Below are positions 1 through 11,177 of a stretch of DNA of 64,000 nucleotides, one piece after another. Within the stretch, counting starts at the first letter, position 1. Each line of letters starts with the position of its first letter. Both the position numbers and the translations under genes were made by a program. The DNA is from CAVRTM01 sp963696105 (GTDB lineage: Bacteria; Actinomycetota; Actinomycetes; Actinomycetales; Dermatophilaceae): the NCBI GenBank assembly GCA_963696105.1, contig CAVOIP010000005.1, positions 1,178,001-1,242,000 on the forward strand. Direction: 5' to 3'. The notes under the pieces were generated by a model. It was given only the letters and a program-made list of their open reading frames with translations, made no database searches and was not told the origin of the DNA.

Positions 1-105
1 CCCGGCCTCGGACAGGCTGCGCAGCAGCGCGACGGCCGAGGTGACCTGCTGTGCGGCGTCCGGGGTGCCGGTGCTGGCCTGGGCCGCGATCTCGTGGGTG
101 CTCAT
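1..105 (-). CDS. hypothetical protein, N-terminal fragment cut by window edge
   Basis: Only the first 35 codons are in the window, running leftward off the edge. The ATG at 105 has a good ribosome-binding site (AAGGAG) just upstream. The visible peptide begins MSTHEIAAQASTG and is rich in Ala, Ser and Gln, with no recognisable motif. A 14-bp motif about 85 bp upstream recurs in front of the next gene, so the two may be co-regulated. I do not recognise the family. Confidence 0.5.
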   Translation of the reverse strand, partial: MSTHEIAAQASTGTPDAAQQVTSAVALLRSLSEAG

Positions 106-189
106 GTCGTTCTCCTTTGGTGGGGGAGCCGCGGCTCCGTCTCGTGGGCGGCAGGCGCCGTCGAAGGAGAAGGTGCGCGGCCGCTGGAT

Positions 190-203
190 GGGCGCAATCC
201 CCC
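190..203. promoter_or_regulatory. 14-bp repeat, copy 1 (putative operator)
   Basis: GGGCGCAATCCCCC, upstream of the leftward gene starting at 105. An identical 14-mer occurs at 886-899 upstream of the next leftward gene. G-run and C-run arms flank a six-base core, giving partial dyad symmetry. Operator function is inferred from position only. Confidence 0.4.
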
Positions 204-237
204 GAGCCGCCACCGACTGTGAGCCCGGTCATCGGTC

Positions 238-858
238 TCACGCCGGAGTCCACGCGCGGCGGATGCGGGTGCGCCCGGTACCCGCCGTCGGAGGCGCGGT
301 CGCGTCCGGTTCCGGCAGGGGAGCCGGCGGCTGGAGCGGTCCGGTCAGCTGCTGCAGCACGTCGCGGGCGGCGTGCAGGTGCAGCTCACCGGCATCCGGA
401 AGGGCGATGGCCACGACCTGGTCGCCGGCGCCCAGCACCAGGCTGGCCACGATCGTGGGCGGCAGCTGCAGCCGCTTGTCGGCATCGACGGTCAGCGCCA
501 CCGTGGCCGGGGACCCGCCGCCGTCCCGGACGCTGACCACGGCGTGCCCGTCGCGCAGGACCGCCACCAGCGGCGTCGCGCACGTCCATCCCATCGCCGT
601 CAGCGGCTTGCCGAGACTGGCCCGGTGCTGGCCGTCCAGCGGCACGATGGCGCCGTGCCGGCGGGCGCCGTCACGCACCGGCCGCGGCTCCCGCCGGATC
701 GGCACCACCGAGGCGGTGCCGTCGGCCTCGCGGGCGGCCGCGCGCCGCGCCGTGATCGTGTCCGGTGCGGGGAGGGCCGGTGCCGGGTAGCTGGCGCCGC
801 GGATCGCGGTGACGGCGTGCTGGTTGCGGATGGCGGTGTCGAGTCCGTGGGGAGGCAT
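238..858 (-). CDS. AbrB/SpoVT-like putative DNA-binding protein
   Basis: 206 residues from the ATG at 858; the frame stays open upstream and there is no strong Shine-Dalgarno, so the start is tentative. Residues roughly 70-160 hold two short strand-rich segments. The second (LTVDADKRLQLPP followed by hydrophobic strands and a short helix) resembles the swapped-hairpin AbrB fold of transition-state regulators. The N-terminus and the Pro-rich C-terminal 35 residues look disordered. The 14-bp repeat lies 28 bp upstream, consistent with autoregulation. The coding call is supported by codon bias; the AbrB assignment is by eye. Confidence 0.55.
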   Translation of the reverse strand: MPPHGLDTAIRNQHAVTAIRGASYPAPALPAPDTITARRAAAREADGTASVVPIRREPRPVRDGARRHGAIVPLDGQHRASLGKPLTAMGWTCATPLVAVLRDGHAVVSVRDGGGSPATVALTVDADKRLQLPPTIVASLVLGAGDQVVAIALPDAGELHLHAARDVLQQLTGPLQPPAPLPEPDATAPPTAGTGRTRIRRAWTPA

Positions 859-885
859 GGACTCGTCCGTCCGGACCGGGTCAGG

Positions 886-899
886 GGGCGCAATCCCCC
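886..899. promoter_or_regulatory. 14-bp repeat, copy 2 (putative operator)
   Basis: Exact copy of the 14-mer at 190-203, here extended to G5-N6-C5 (CGCAAT core), so the arms are inverted. It lies about 28 bp before the AbrB-like start, where an operator or promoter would sit. Confidence 0.4.
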
Positions 900-978
900 A
901 CCGGTCGGGGATGGGGTGGTCGCCAACGCGGCAGCGGTGGGCCGCTCGAGCGGGACGGGGGACGACCTGCGTGAACGC

Positions 979-1039
979 ACGAACGGCCGGGTCCCCCACC
1001 TGGGGAGACTCCGGCCGTTCGTCCAGGGGAAACCCCTGG
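979..1039 (-). terminator. tandem hairpins downstream of tRNA-Leu
   Basis: Two hairpins follow the leftward tRNA-Leu. One is a 7-bp stem with an AAA triloop (1023-1029 with 1033-1039). The other is a 12-bp stem (979-990 with 1011-1022). No long T-run is present, as is common for actinobacterial terminators. Confidence 0.55.
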
Positions 1040-1045
1040 TAGGTG

Positions 1046-1128
1046 TGCGCGAGGGGGGATTTGAACCCCCACGCCCTTTCGGACACTGGCACCTGAAGCC
1101 AGCGCGTCTGCCGTTCCGCCACTCGCGC
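1046..1128 (-). tRNA. tRNA-Leu (anticodon CAG)
   Basis: Cloverleaf read on the minus strand: acceptor GCGCGAG pairs with CTCGCGC, the anticodon stem CTGGC/GCCAG encloses loop TTCAGGT (anticodon CAG, codon CUG), a long class II variable arm is present, and the T arm contains GGTTCAAATCC. 83 nt to the discriminator A; CCA is not encoded. Confidence 0.95.
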
Positions 1129-1278
1129 GCGCTCACACAGTGTGGAGTACGACGGCCCAGAACTCAAAACCGGGCCCTTCGCGACTCCCTCGATCTCAGC
1201 GTCGCAGGCTAGCACGCGGCGTTCGCACCAAGGCTGGACCGTTACGATCGAGGCGCCAACGCCAAGGAGGAACCACAC

Positions 1279-2133
1279 GTGGGACTGTTCGACCGGGTCG
1301 AGCGACGCATCGAGCGGGCCGTCAACGGCGCGTTCGCGCGCGCGTTCAAGGCCGAGGTGCAGCCGGTGGAGATCGCCGCCGCCATGCGCCGCGCCATGGA
1401 CGACCGCGCCGCCGTCCTCGGGCACGGCCGCACCATCGTCCCCAACCTCTTCACCGTCGAGCTGGCGCCGAGCGACTTCGAGCGCCTCGACTCCTACTCC
1501 GACGTGCTCTCCGACGAGCTGGTGGCCTCCGCCCAGGAGCACGCCGAGTCCCAGCGATACCAGCCCGGCGGCCAGATCGCCGTGAAGTTCACCTCCCACG
1601 ACGACCTCGAGACCGGGGTGTTCCGCGTCCGCACGGCCACTGCCCGCGGCACCGCGCCGGCCCCGGCCCGTGACCAGCGTCCCGAGCCGGAGCCACACTC
1701 CGCTGCGTGGCCCGAGGCCCGCGTGGCCGGCCCGGTGGAGCCCGCACCGGCTCCGGTGCCCCGACCGGCACCCGCGACGCCGGACCCGGCCACCCGCCCG
1801 CACCCTCCCGCGCCGGCCCATGCCTTCGGCAACCCGGTCGAGCGCCCCTGGCTGGACATCGACGGCGAGCGCTACCCGCTGCTCGGCGCCATCACGGTGC
1901 TCGGCCGCGACGACACGGCCGACGTCATCCTGGACGACCCCGGCATCTCGCGGCGCCATACCGAGATCCGGGTGACCAACGACGGTCCGCACCTGGTCAC
2001 CAGCATCCGGGACCTCGGCTCGACCAACGGCACGTTCGTCAACAGCGAGCGCGTCACGAGCCGGCGGCTCGAGGACGGTGACCGGCTGACCGTCGGGCGC
2101 ACCGCCCTGACCTTCCGCGCCGGACGGCGGTGA
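1279..2133 (+). CDS. fhaA: FhaA: DUF3662 and FHA domain protein
   Basis: 284 residues; GTG start behind AAGGAGG. The N-terminal DUF3662 domain (about 1-120, starting MGLFDRVERRIERAVNGAF) is followed by a Pro/Ala-rich linker and a C-terminal FHA domain (about 195-284). The FHA domain has the phosphothreonine-binding signatures GRDD, SRRH and GSTNGTFVN. In mycobacteria FhaA is a cytoplasmic PknB substrate that binds phosphorylated MurJ-associated pseudokinase and CwlM, regulating peptidoglycan synthesis; relatives of both partners lie elsewhere in this window. First gene of the fhaA-pknB operon; the next gene starts 9 nt downstream. Confidence 0.95.
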   Translation: MGLFDRVERRIERAVNGAFARAFKAEVQPVEIAAAMRRAMDDRAAVLGHGRTIVPNLFTVELAPSDFERLDSYSDVLSDELVASAQEHAESQRYQPGGQIAVKFTSHDDLETGVFRVRTATARGTAPAPARDQRPEPEPHSAAWPEARVAGPVEPAPAPVPRPAPATPDPATRPHPPAPAHAFGNPVERPWLDIDGERYPLLGAITVLGRDDTADVILDDPGISRRHTEIRVTNDGPHLVTSIRDLGSTNGTFVNSERVTSRRLEDGDRLTVGRTALTFRAGRR

Positions 2134-2142
2134 CCCGCACCC

Positions 2143-2667
2143 ATGAGTGAACTCACCCTCACGGTGATCCGCCTCGGCCTGCTCGCCCTGCTGTGGATCT
2201 TCGTCTTCAGCGTCGTCGGCGTCCTGCGCGGCGACCTCTACGGCACCCGCGTGGTCAGCCGCAGCGCGAAGAAGGGCTCCCGCTCCGACGTCCCGCGCCG
2301 CACACCGGGCCCGGCCACGCCGCCCCAGCCGACGAAGACGCCCACGCCCAAGATGGCGCGCGGCGCCGCCAAGCGGGTCCCCACCTCCCTGGCCGTCACC
2401 GAGGGTCCACTGGTCGGTACGACGCTGCCGCTGCAGGCTTCCGGTGTCCTGCTCGGGCGCAACCCCGAGTGCACCCTCGTCCTGGACGACGACTTCGCCT
2501 CCGGCCGCCACGCCCGCATCTTCCAGCGGCCCGAGGGCTGGTACGTCGAGGACCTCGGCTCCACCAACGGCACCTACCTCGGCACCACCCGCCTCACCGA
2601 CCCGGTCCTCGTCGAGGCCGGGGCCACCCTGCGGATCGGCAAGACCGTCCTCGAGCTGCGGAAGTAG
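2143..2667 (+). CDS. fhaB: FhaB/FipA: membrane-anchored FHA domain protein
   Basis: 174 residues from ATG. One N-terminal membrane helix (about residues 5-25) is followed by a basic, Pro-rich linker and an FHA domain (about 85-174) with LLGRNPEC, SGRHARIF and LGSTNGTYL. The family (FipA in mycobacteria) recruits phosphothreonine partners at the division site and is phosphorylated by PknA/PknB. It sits between fhaA and the phosphatase gene, which begins 5 nt after its stop. Confidence 0.93.
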   Translation: MSELTLTVIRLGLLALLWIFVFSVVGVLRGDLYGTRVVSRSAKKGSRSDVPRRTPGPATPPQPTKTPTPKMARGAAKRVPTSLAVTEGPLVGTTLPLQASGVLLGRNPECTLVLDDDFASGRHARIFQRPEGWYVEDLGSTNGTYLGTTRLTDPVLVEAGATLRIGKTVLELRK

Positions 2668-2672
2668 GGCAG

Positions 2673-4091
2673 ATGGACATCGCCCTGCGCTACGCCGCCC
2701 GCACCAACGTGGGGCTAGGGCCCAAGAGCCGCAACGAGGACTCCGCCTACGCCGGCCCGCACCTGCTCGTGCTTGCCGACGGAATGGGCGGCCACGCCGC
2801 CGGCGATGTCGCCAGCTCGATGGTCGTGGGCGAGATGGTGCACCTGGACGGGGAGAGCCACGGCAGCGACGACGCGCTCGAGCTGCTGGCGCACAGCCTG
2901 CGCACGGCCAACCAGGGCCTGCACGAGGCGATGGAGAGCAACGCCGACCTGGAGGGCATGGGCACCACCGTCGTGGCGATGCTGCGCACCGGCAACAAGA
3001 TGGCGCTGGCCAACATCGGCGACTCGCGTGGCTACCTCCTGCGCGGGGGCACCCTCACCCAGATCACCCGCGACCACTCCTACGTGCAGAGCCTGCTGGA
3101 CGAGGGCCGGATCACGGCCGCGGAGGCCGAGCACCACCCGCAGCGGTCCCTGGTCACCCGGGTGCTCACCGGCCACGACGGCGACGAGCCCGACCTGTCC
3201 ATGCGCGAGGCCCGTCCGGGCGACCGCTATCTGATCTGCTCCGACGGCCTGTCGGACTTCGTCGCCGGCGACACGATCCAGGAGGTCATGGCCGAGGGGC
3301 TCGGCACGGCCGCCACCGCCGAGCGGCTGATCGAGATCGCCCTGCGGGCCGGCACCCGCGACAACGTCACCGTGATCGTCGGCGACGTGGTCGACCTGGA
3401 GAAGGGCGACGCCCCCACCACGGCCCCCGAGGTGGTGGGCGCCGCCGCCGAGCGCCGCCGGACCGGGCCCACCCGGGCGATGCCGGTCAGCCCCGCCGAG
3501 AAGGCCGCGGCACTCTCCCGCCAGGTCTCCGCACCCGACGGCGACGCCGACGACGACGTCGACGAGGTCGAGCTGGCCGAGAGCGGCCCGTCCTCGGCCC
3601 GGCTGCGCTGGCTGCGCCGTACCGGCCTGGTCGTCCTGGTCCTGGTCGTGCTCGCGGGCGGCGCCTACGCGGCGTACGACTGGACCCAGCGTCAGTACTT
3701 CGTCGGCGCGGCCGGCGACCACGTCGCGATCTACCAGGGCGTCGCGCAGGACATCGGCCCGTGGCGGCTGTCGCACGTCAGCGACCGGACCGACGTGCTG
3801 CTGGAGGACCTGCCCGACTACTTCCGTGACCGCGTCAACGCCACGATGAGCCAGTCCTCACCACAAGAGGCCCGCTCCCTGGTCACCGACCTGCGCTCGG
3901 CGGCCGTGGCCTGCCGGACGCAGAAGGCCAGCGGCCGCCCCTGCGGCTCGGCGATCACGATCCCCTCCTCCACCGCGCCGTCGGGCGCAGCCAGCTCGAG
4001 GCCGCCGACGACGACGGCCACCTCCCGCCCCACCACCACATCCGCCCGGAAGGCCCCCGCGATCCGCCCCAGCACCACCCCTTCCTCATGA
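2673..4091 (+). CDS. pstP: PstP: PP2C-type Ser/Thr protein phosphatase
   Basis: 472 residues from the ATG at 2673, just after the fhaB stop; upstream in-frame codons lie inside fhaB and were rejected. The PP2C domain (about 1-240) shows the metal-binding motifs RNEDS, LADGMGGH, GDSRGYLL, CSDGLSD and GTRDNVT. An acidic linker, one membrane helix (about 311-332) and an extracytoplasmic Ser/Thr-rich tail follow. The family dephosphorylates PknB and its substrates in cell-wall control. Its stop overlaps the next ATG (ATGA). Confidence 0.95.
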   Translation: MDIALRYAARTNVGLGPKSRNEDSAYAGPHLLVLADGMGGHAAGDVASSMVVGEMVHLDGESHGSDDALELLAHSLRTANQGLHEAMESNADLEGMGTTVVAMLRTGNKMALANIGDSRGYLLRGGTLTQITRDHSYVQSLLDEGRITAAEAEHHPQRSLVTRVLTGHDGDEPDLSMREARPGDRYLICSDGLSDFVAGDTIQEVMAEGLGTAATAERLIEIALRAGTRDNVTVIVGDVVDLEKGDAPTTAPEVVGAAAERRRTGPTRAMPVSPAEKAAALSRQVSAPDGDADDDVDEVELAESGPSSARLRWLRRTGLVVLVLVVLAGGAYAAYDWTQRQYFVGAAGDHVAIYQGVAQDIGPWRLSHVSDRTDVLLEDLPDYFRDRVNATMSQSSPQEARSLVTDLRSAAVACRTQKASGRPCGSAITIPSSTAPSGAASSRPPTTTATSRPTTTSARKAPAIRPSTTPSS

Positions 4092-5476
4092 CGACCATCA
4101 CCTCGTTCCGTCCCCGCACCCGCCGCAACGTCGAGCTGCTGCTCCTCCTGCTGGCCGTCGGCATCGTCCTCGTCGCCTACCTCAACGTGGGCCTGGCGAT
4201 GGACGGCCGGTTCCCGCCGGACCTGCTCAGCTACGGCGCCGGCCTCCTCGGCATCGCGCTGGCGTTCCACCTGGTGCTGCGCTGGCGCGCGTCGTACGCC
4301 GATCCGCTGCTGCTGCCGATCGCCACGCTGCTCAACGGCCTCGGGCTGGTCATGATCCACCGCCTCGACGTGGCCTACGGGCGGACCGGCATGGAAGCCC
4401 TCGCCCTGAAACAGCTGGTCTGGAGCGCGCTGAGCGTGGTGATCGCCGCCGTCGTGATCATCACCCTGCGCGACCACCGGCGGCTGCGGCGCTACACGTT
4501 CACCGCGATGGCCGCCGGCCTGGCCCTGCTGGTGCTGCCCCTGGCTCCCGTGATCGGGCGCAACGTGAACGGCTCGCGCATCTGGATCGGGGTCGGCCCG
4601 TTCACCTTCCAGCCCGGCGAGGTCGCCAAGATCCTGCTGGCCATCTTCTTCGCCGGCTACCTGGTCCAGACCCGCGACGTGCTCGCGCTCGTCGGGCCCC
4701 GCTTCCTGGGGCTGCCCCTGCCCCGCGCCCGCGACCTCGGCCCCATCCTCATCGCCTGGCTGGCCAGCCTCGGCGTCCTCGTCTTCGAGAAGGACCTCGG
4801 GTCCTCGCTGCTGTTCTTCGGCCTGTTCGTCGCCATGCTGTACGTCGCCACCGAGCGCCGGTCCTGGATCGCGATCGGGATGATCCTGTTCTGCGGCGGC
4901 GCCTATCTGGCCTACCTGATGTTCGGCCACGTCCAGCAGCGCGTCCTGCTCTGGCTGCACCCGTTCAGCGAGCGGGCGCTGGAGACCAGCGACCAGCTGG
5001 TCAAGGGGCTGATGGGCATGGCCTCCGGCGGCCTGTTCGGCGCCGGCCTGGGCCGGGGCCACCCCGAGCTGACGTACTTTGCCGAGAGCGACTTCATCTT
5101 CCCCAGCTTCGCCGAGGAGATCGGTCTGGTCGGCGTCTTCGCGCTCCTGCTGCTCTACGCGCTGATGATCGAGCGGGGCATGCGCACCGCCCTCGGCGTC
5201 CGTGACGGCTTCGGCAAGCTGCTCGCGGTCGGCCTGTCCTTCTCCATGGCGCTGCAGTGCTTCGTCGTCGTCGGCGGCGTCACCCGTGTCATCCCCCTGA
5301 CCGGTCTGACCATGCCGTTCCTGTCCTACGGCGGCTCGTCCCTGCTGGCGAACTGGTCCCTGGTGGCCCTGCTGCTGCGGATCAGCGACCAGGCCCGGCG
5401 CCCCCTGCCCGAGGTGTCCCCGTCCGAGGTCAGCCCCGAGGCCGCCGCCCACACCGAGGTCGTGAGGATCCGATGA
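4088..5476 (+). CDS. rodA: RodA/FtsW-family SEDS glycosyltransferase
   Basis: 462 residues with about ten to twelve membrane helices, the SEDS fold that polymerises lipid II into glycan strands with a cognate class B PBP. The C-terminal signature PFLSYGGSSLLANW and the loop with IGVGPFTFQPGEVAK are typical. The start overlaps the pstP stop by 4 bp, and the end overlaps pbpA by 4 bp, so the SEDS/PBP pair is translationally coupled. RodA rather than FtsW follows from operon position. Confidence 0.94.
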   Translation: MTTITSFRPRTRRNVELLLLLLAVGIVLVAYLNVGLAMDGRFPPDLLSYGAGLLGIALAFHLVLRWRASYADPLLLPIATLLNGLGLVMIHRLDVAYGRTGMEALALKQLVWSALSVVIAAVVIITLRDHRRLRRYTFTAMAAGLALLVLPLAPVIGRNVNGSRIWIGVGPFTFQPGEVAKILLAIFFAGYLVQTRDVLALVGPRFLGLPLPRARDLGPILIAWLASLGVLVFEKDLGSSLLFFGLFVAMLYVATERRSWIAIGMILFCGGAYLAYLMFGHVQQRVLLWLHPFSERALETSDQLVKGLMGMASGGLFGAGLGRGHPELTYFAESDFIFPSFAEEIGLVGVFALLLLYALMIERGMRTALGVRDGFGKLLAVGLSFSMALQCFVVVGGVTRVIPLTGLTMPFLSYGGSSLLANWSLVALLLRISDQARRPLPEVSPSEVSPEAAAHTEVVRIR

Positions 5477-6930
5477 ACGCTCCGATCCGCCGCCTGTCGA
5501 TGGTCGCCGCGGCCCTGTTCTGCGCGTTGCTGGTCTCCACCACGTGGATCCAGTTCGTCCAGGCGAAGACGCTGCACGACCGCCCCGACAACCGCCGCAC
5601 CCTGCTCGCCAGCTACGCCCGCGAGCGCGGCGCGATCCTCGTCAACGGCGACCCGGTCGCCAAGTCCGTGCCCAGCAAGGACGAGCTGAAGTTCGTCCGC
5701 ACCTACCCCCAGGGCAAGCTCTACTCCCAGGTCACCGGCTACTACTCCTTCACGTACGGCGCCGGCGGCGGCATCGAGGGAGCCGAGGACGCCCTGCTCT
5801 CCGGCTCCTCCGACAAGCTGTTCTACCGCCGCGTGGTCGACATGCTCACCGGCAAGGCCCAGAGCGGCGCCAGCCTGGAGCTGACGATCAACCCGGCCGC
5901 GCAGAAGGCCGCCGACAAGGCGCTGGGCAACCAGCGGGGCGCCGTCGTGGCCCTGAACCCCAGGACGGGCGCCATCCTGGCGATGGTCAGCCACCCGCAG
6001 TACAGCCCGGCCAGCCTCGCCAGCCACAACCTGCAGTCGGTCCAGGCGGCCTGGAAGGCCCTGAACAACGACCCGGCGCGCCCGGCGGTCAACCGCGCCA
6101 TCGCCGGCGACCTCTACCCCCCGGGCTCCACCTTCAAGCTCGTGACGGCCGCGGCGGCCCTGTCCTCCGGCAAGTACACCGAGAACTCGGTCGTGCCCGG
6201 TCCCGCCAGCCTCGACCTGCCCCTGACGACCACCAACCTGCCCAACGACGACGGGCAGCCCTGCGGCCCCGGCAACCAGTCCACGCTGACCGTGGCCCTC
6301 GAGCGGTCCTGCAACAGCAGCTTCGGTGGCCTCGGGCTCAAGCTCGGCGCCGACGCCCTGCGCACCCAGGCCGCCAAGTTCGGCTTCGGCGACGTGCTTC
6401 GCGTGCCCATGCGGGTCAGCCCCAGCTCGGTGCCGGACAAGCTCAACCCCCCGCAGCTGGCCCAGTCGGCCATCGGCCAGTACGACGTCCGCGTGACGCC
6501 GTTGCAGATGGCCATGGTGAGCGCGGCGATCGCCAACCGCGGCGTCGTCATGAGTCCCTACCTCGTGCAGACGGTCCGCGGGTCCAACCTCGACGTCATC
6601 GACCGCACCAGTCCCGAGCAGCTCTCCCAGGCGGTCAGCCCCGACGTCGCCGCCCAGCTGACCAGGATGATGGAGAAGGTCGTCACCTCCGGCACCGGCA
6701 CGGCGGCGCAGATCCCCGGGGTCGCCGTCGCGGGCAAGACGGGCACCGCCCAGCACGCCAAGGGCGCCGCACCGCACGCGTGGTTCACCTCCTTCGCCCC
6801 GGCCGACGACCCCAAGGTCGCCGTCGCCGTCGTGGTCGAGGACGGCGGCAACGTCGGCAACGAGGCCTTCGGCGGCCGCGTCGCCGCGCCGATCGCCCGC
6901 GACGTGATGAAGGCGGTGATCGGGCGATGA
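5473..6930 (+). CDS. pbpA: PbpA: class B penicillin-binding protein (transpeptidase)
   Basis: 485 residues from the ATG at 5473, overlapping the rodA stop. An N-terminal signal-anchor (about 8-28) leads to a short dimerisation region and a transpeptidase domain. Active-site motifs are visible: STFK (PPGSTFKL), SCN (RSCNSS) and KTGT (AGKTGTAQ). Partner of the upstream SEDS protein in septal or elongation crosslinking; PknB phosphorylates PbpA in mycobacteria. Confidence 0.95.
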   Translation: MNAPIRRLSMVAAALFCALLVSTTWIQFVQAKTLHDRPDNRRTLLASYARERGAILVNGDPVAKSVPSKDELKFVRTYPQGKLYSQVTGYYSFTYGAGGGIEGAEDALLSGSSDKLFYRRVVDMLTGKAQSGASLELTINPAAQKAADKALGNQRGAVVALNPRTGAILAMVSHPQYSPASLASHNLQSVQAAWKALNNDPARPAVNRAIAGDLYPPGSTFKLVTAAAALSSGKYTENSVVPGPASLDLPLTTTNLPNDDGQPCGPGNQSTLTVALERSCNSSFGGLGLKLGADALRTQAAKFGFGDVLRVPMRVSPSSVPDKLNPPQLAQSAIGQYDVRVTPLQMAMVSAAIANRGVVMSPYLVQTVRGSNLDVIDRTSPEQLSQAVSPDVAAQLTRMMEKVVTSGTGTAAQIPGVAVAGKTGTAQHAKGAAPHAWFTSFAPADDPKVAVAVVVEDGGNVGNEAFGGRVAAPIARDVMKAVIGR

Positions 6931-6970
6931 CGCGTCCGTGCTCGACGACCGGCAGCGGGAAGGGCCTGAC

Positions 6971-8889
<1,919 letters not shown>

Positions 8890-8893
<4 letters not shown>

Positions 8894-9867
8894 CTCCGGT
8901 GCCTGATGGCACCGGGGTGGACGTCGACCGCGCCCGCGACTGGGTGTCGTCGCAGGTGAGGGCGCTCGGCGGCAGGCTGACCGATGCCGGGAGCCCGCAC
9001 GGGGACCGGGCCTGGTCGCACACGACCGCGTTCGGCACGACGCTGGGGCGGATCTGGTTCAAGGCGAACGCGCAGGGGACGGCGCACGAGCCGCGGCTGC
9101 ACCGCCGCCTCGCCCGGCTGGTACCCGACCTGCTGCCTGCGCTGCTGGCCGTGGACGAGCCGCGGGCCTGGTCGCTGTTGACCGACGCCGGGCCCACGTT
9201 GCGGACCGTCGCCAGTCCTGACGCGCAGCTGGCCACCTGGGAGCGGCTGCTGCCGCGCTACGCAGAGGCCCAGCTCGCCGTGGCCGCCCACCGGGACGAC
9301 CTGCTGAGCGCCGGCGTGCCCGAGCGCTCCCCGGCCACGCTGCCGGGTCAGGCCGCGGCCCTCGTGGCCGACCTCGCCACCGTGCCGGAGGACCGGGGCG
9401 GCCTCGGCCCCGACCGGCGTGCGGCCCTGGAGGCGCGGCTGCCGGCATACGGTCGCTGGTGCGCCGACCTGGCCGGCTCGGGCCTCCCGGACACGATCCA
9501 GCACGACGACCTGCACTCGGCCAACGTGTGCGTGGACGGCGACCGCGTGCGCATCCTCGACTGGGGCGATGCGAGCCTCGGCCACCCGTTCGGCACCATG
9601 CTGGCGACGCTGAACTCCGTGGCGCACTACGCCGGCCTCGACCCCGGGGCCCCGCTCGTGCGGCGCGTGCGCGACGCCTACCTCGAGCCGTTCACCACGT
9701 ATGCCGATCGCCGCGACCTCGCCCACCTGGTCGACCGTGCACGGCAGGCGGGTCGGGTCACCCGGGCGCTGGCCTGGGTCGCGGCCCTCGCCGCCGAGCC
9801 GCCGGAGGCACACGCGACGTGGGACTTCCCCGTCCGGGGGTGGCTCGAGGAGATCCTGCAGGACTGA
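8890..9867 (+). CDS. aminoglycoside phosphotransferase-family (APH) protein
   Basis: 325 residues; its GTG overlaps the pknB stop. The kinase-like APH fold is shown by the Brenner-type motif QHDDLHSANVC and the metal-binding ILDWGDA near residues 200-220. The substrate is unknown; the family covers drug, choline and sugar kinases, and a housekeeping small-molecule kinase is as likely as resistance. Terminal gene of the rightward envelope operon. Confidence 0.8.
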
Positions 9868-9902
9868 GCTCACGCCCCCTGCGGCTCGCGGGCGGCGACG
9901 CG

Positions 9903-10520
9903 TCAGGGCGCACGGCTGGCCCAGGCGGTGATCTGGCGCTGGCCGTGCTCGGCGTCGACGGCCCGGACCAGCATCCCGCCGTACGGGTGCAGGCGCCGTG
10001 GCGGCCGCATCCGGGCCCCCTCGCCGGCCAGCACCCACGGCCAGAACCAGCTGCCCCATGGCCCGGACCGCGCGACCAGGCACAGCACCGGCGCGGTGAA
10101 GGTGATCCGCAGGTTCCACGGTTCGGCGCTCGGGCTCAGGCCGAGCTCGCCGCGGCCGATCCGGGGGCGCGGCAGGTCGACCACCGCCGCGTCCTGCACC
10201 TCCGAGCGGAGCACGCTGAACTCCCGGTAGAACAGGCGCGAGTCGTGCACCAGCAGGGCGTCGTCGGTCAGCTCGAGGAACGGCTGCGCCCGGAGCACCC
10301 GGCCGATGCCCACCAGCAGCGCGGAGCCGAGCACGAACGCGGCCGCGGCGAGCACGGCGGGGAACCAGCGACCGTCGCGGCCGTCGACCGCGGCGCGGGC
10401 CGTGACGCCGAAGAACGCCCACGCCACCACGGCGACGAGCGCGACCCGGCGGAGCCACCCACGCGGGCACTCCACCGGGACCCGCGCGGGCGCGGCGGGG
10501 CCGCCGCCGGCGGGGGGCAC
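9903..10520 (-). CDS. PH-domain-like two-helix membrane protein
   Basis: 205 residues. Two adjacent hydrophobic helices near residues 25-45 and 52-72 are followed by a strand-rich cytoplasmic domain (LELTDDALLVHD and onward) resembling bacterial PH domains. Role unknown. The GTG start lies immediately after the pabA stop with no gap, implying one leftward transcript (DUF881-pabA-this gene). Confidence 0.65.
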   Translation of the reverse strand: MPPAGGGPAAPARVPVECPRGWLRRVALVAVVAWAFFGVTARAAVDGRDGRWFPAVLAAAAFVLGSALLVGIGRVLRAQPFLELTDDALLVHDSRLFYREFSVLRSEVQDAAVVDLPRPRIGRGELGLSPSAEPWNLRITFTAPVLCLVARSGPWGSWFWPWVLAGEGARMRPPRRLHPYGGMLVRAVDAEHGQRQITAWASRAP

Positions 10521-11177
10521 CTAGCCGGCGGCGACCATGCGGGCGACGCCCTCGGCGTCGTGCACGAGCGGGCTCAGCCCCTCGGCTCGCGCCACCGCGT
10601 CGGTCAACCCGCAGGTCACCAGCCAGTTGGCCAGCAGCCGGTGACCACCCTCGGTGAGCACGCTCTCGGGGTGGAACTGCACGCCCTCCAGGGGCAGGGA
10701 GACGTGCCGGACCGCCATGATCACGCCGGAGTCGGTGTGCGCGGTCGCGACGAGCTGGTCGGTCATCGTCGCCGGGTCGATCGTCAGGGAGTGATAGCGG
10801 GTGGCGGTGAACGGGGAGGGCAACCCGGCGAGCACCCCGGTGCCGTCATGGCGCACGACCGAGGTCTTGCCGTGCAACAGCTCCGGCGCCCGGCCGACCG
10901 TCGCGCCGTAGACCACCCCGAGCGCCTGGTGACCCAGGCAGATGCCCAGCATCGGCTGGACCCGCTCGGCACACGCCTCGATCATCGCCATCGACACCCC
11001 CGCCGCTTCCGGCGTGCCCGGCCCGGGGGACACCAGCACGCCGTCGAAGCCCGCGCCGTCGCCGGGTGACAGCGCGTCGTTGCGCACGACCTCGCACTCG
11101 GCGCCGAGCTGCTGCAGGTAGCCGACGATCGTGAAGACGAAGCTGTCGTAGTTGTCGACGACGAGGATGCGGGTCAT
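10521..11177 (-). CDS. pabA: PabA/TrpG: glutamine amidotransferase subunit of aminodeoxychorismate/anthranilate synthase
   Basis: 218 residues from the ATG at 11177 (MTRILVVDNYDSF). A class I glutaminase triad is present: Cys in GICLGHQAL and His-Glu in FHPESV. It supplies ammonia to the chorismate-using subunit (PabB or TrpE). At this locus actinobacteria carry the copy next to pknB, usually annotated pabA or trpG; I cannot separate folate from tryptophan use. Confidence 0.92.
   Translation of the reverse strand: MTRILVVDNYDSFVFTIVGYLQQLGAECEVVRNDALSPGDGAGFDGVLVSPGPGTPEAAGVSMAMIEACAERVQPMLGICLGHQALGVVYGATVGRAPELLHGKTSVVRHDGTGVLAGLPSPFTATRYHSLTIDPATMTDQLVATAHTDSGVIMAVRHVSLPLEGVQFHPESVLTEGGHRLLANWLVTCGLTDAVARAEGLSPLVHDAEGVARMVAAG

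Noticed and set aside
859..2511. Long leftward open frame continuing upstream of the AbrB-like gene through tRNA-Leu and fhaA
   Set aside because: It crosses a clear tRNA gene and opposes fhaA/fhaB, which have strong domain and RBS support; a GC-rich shadow frame.
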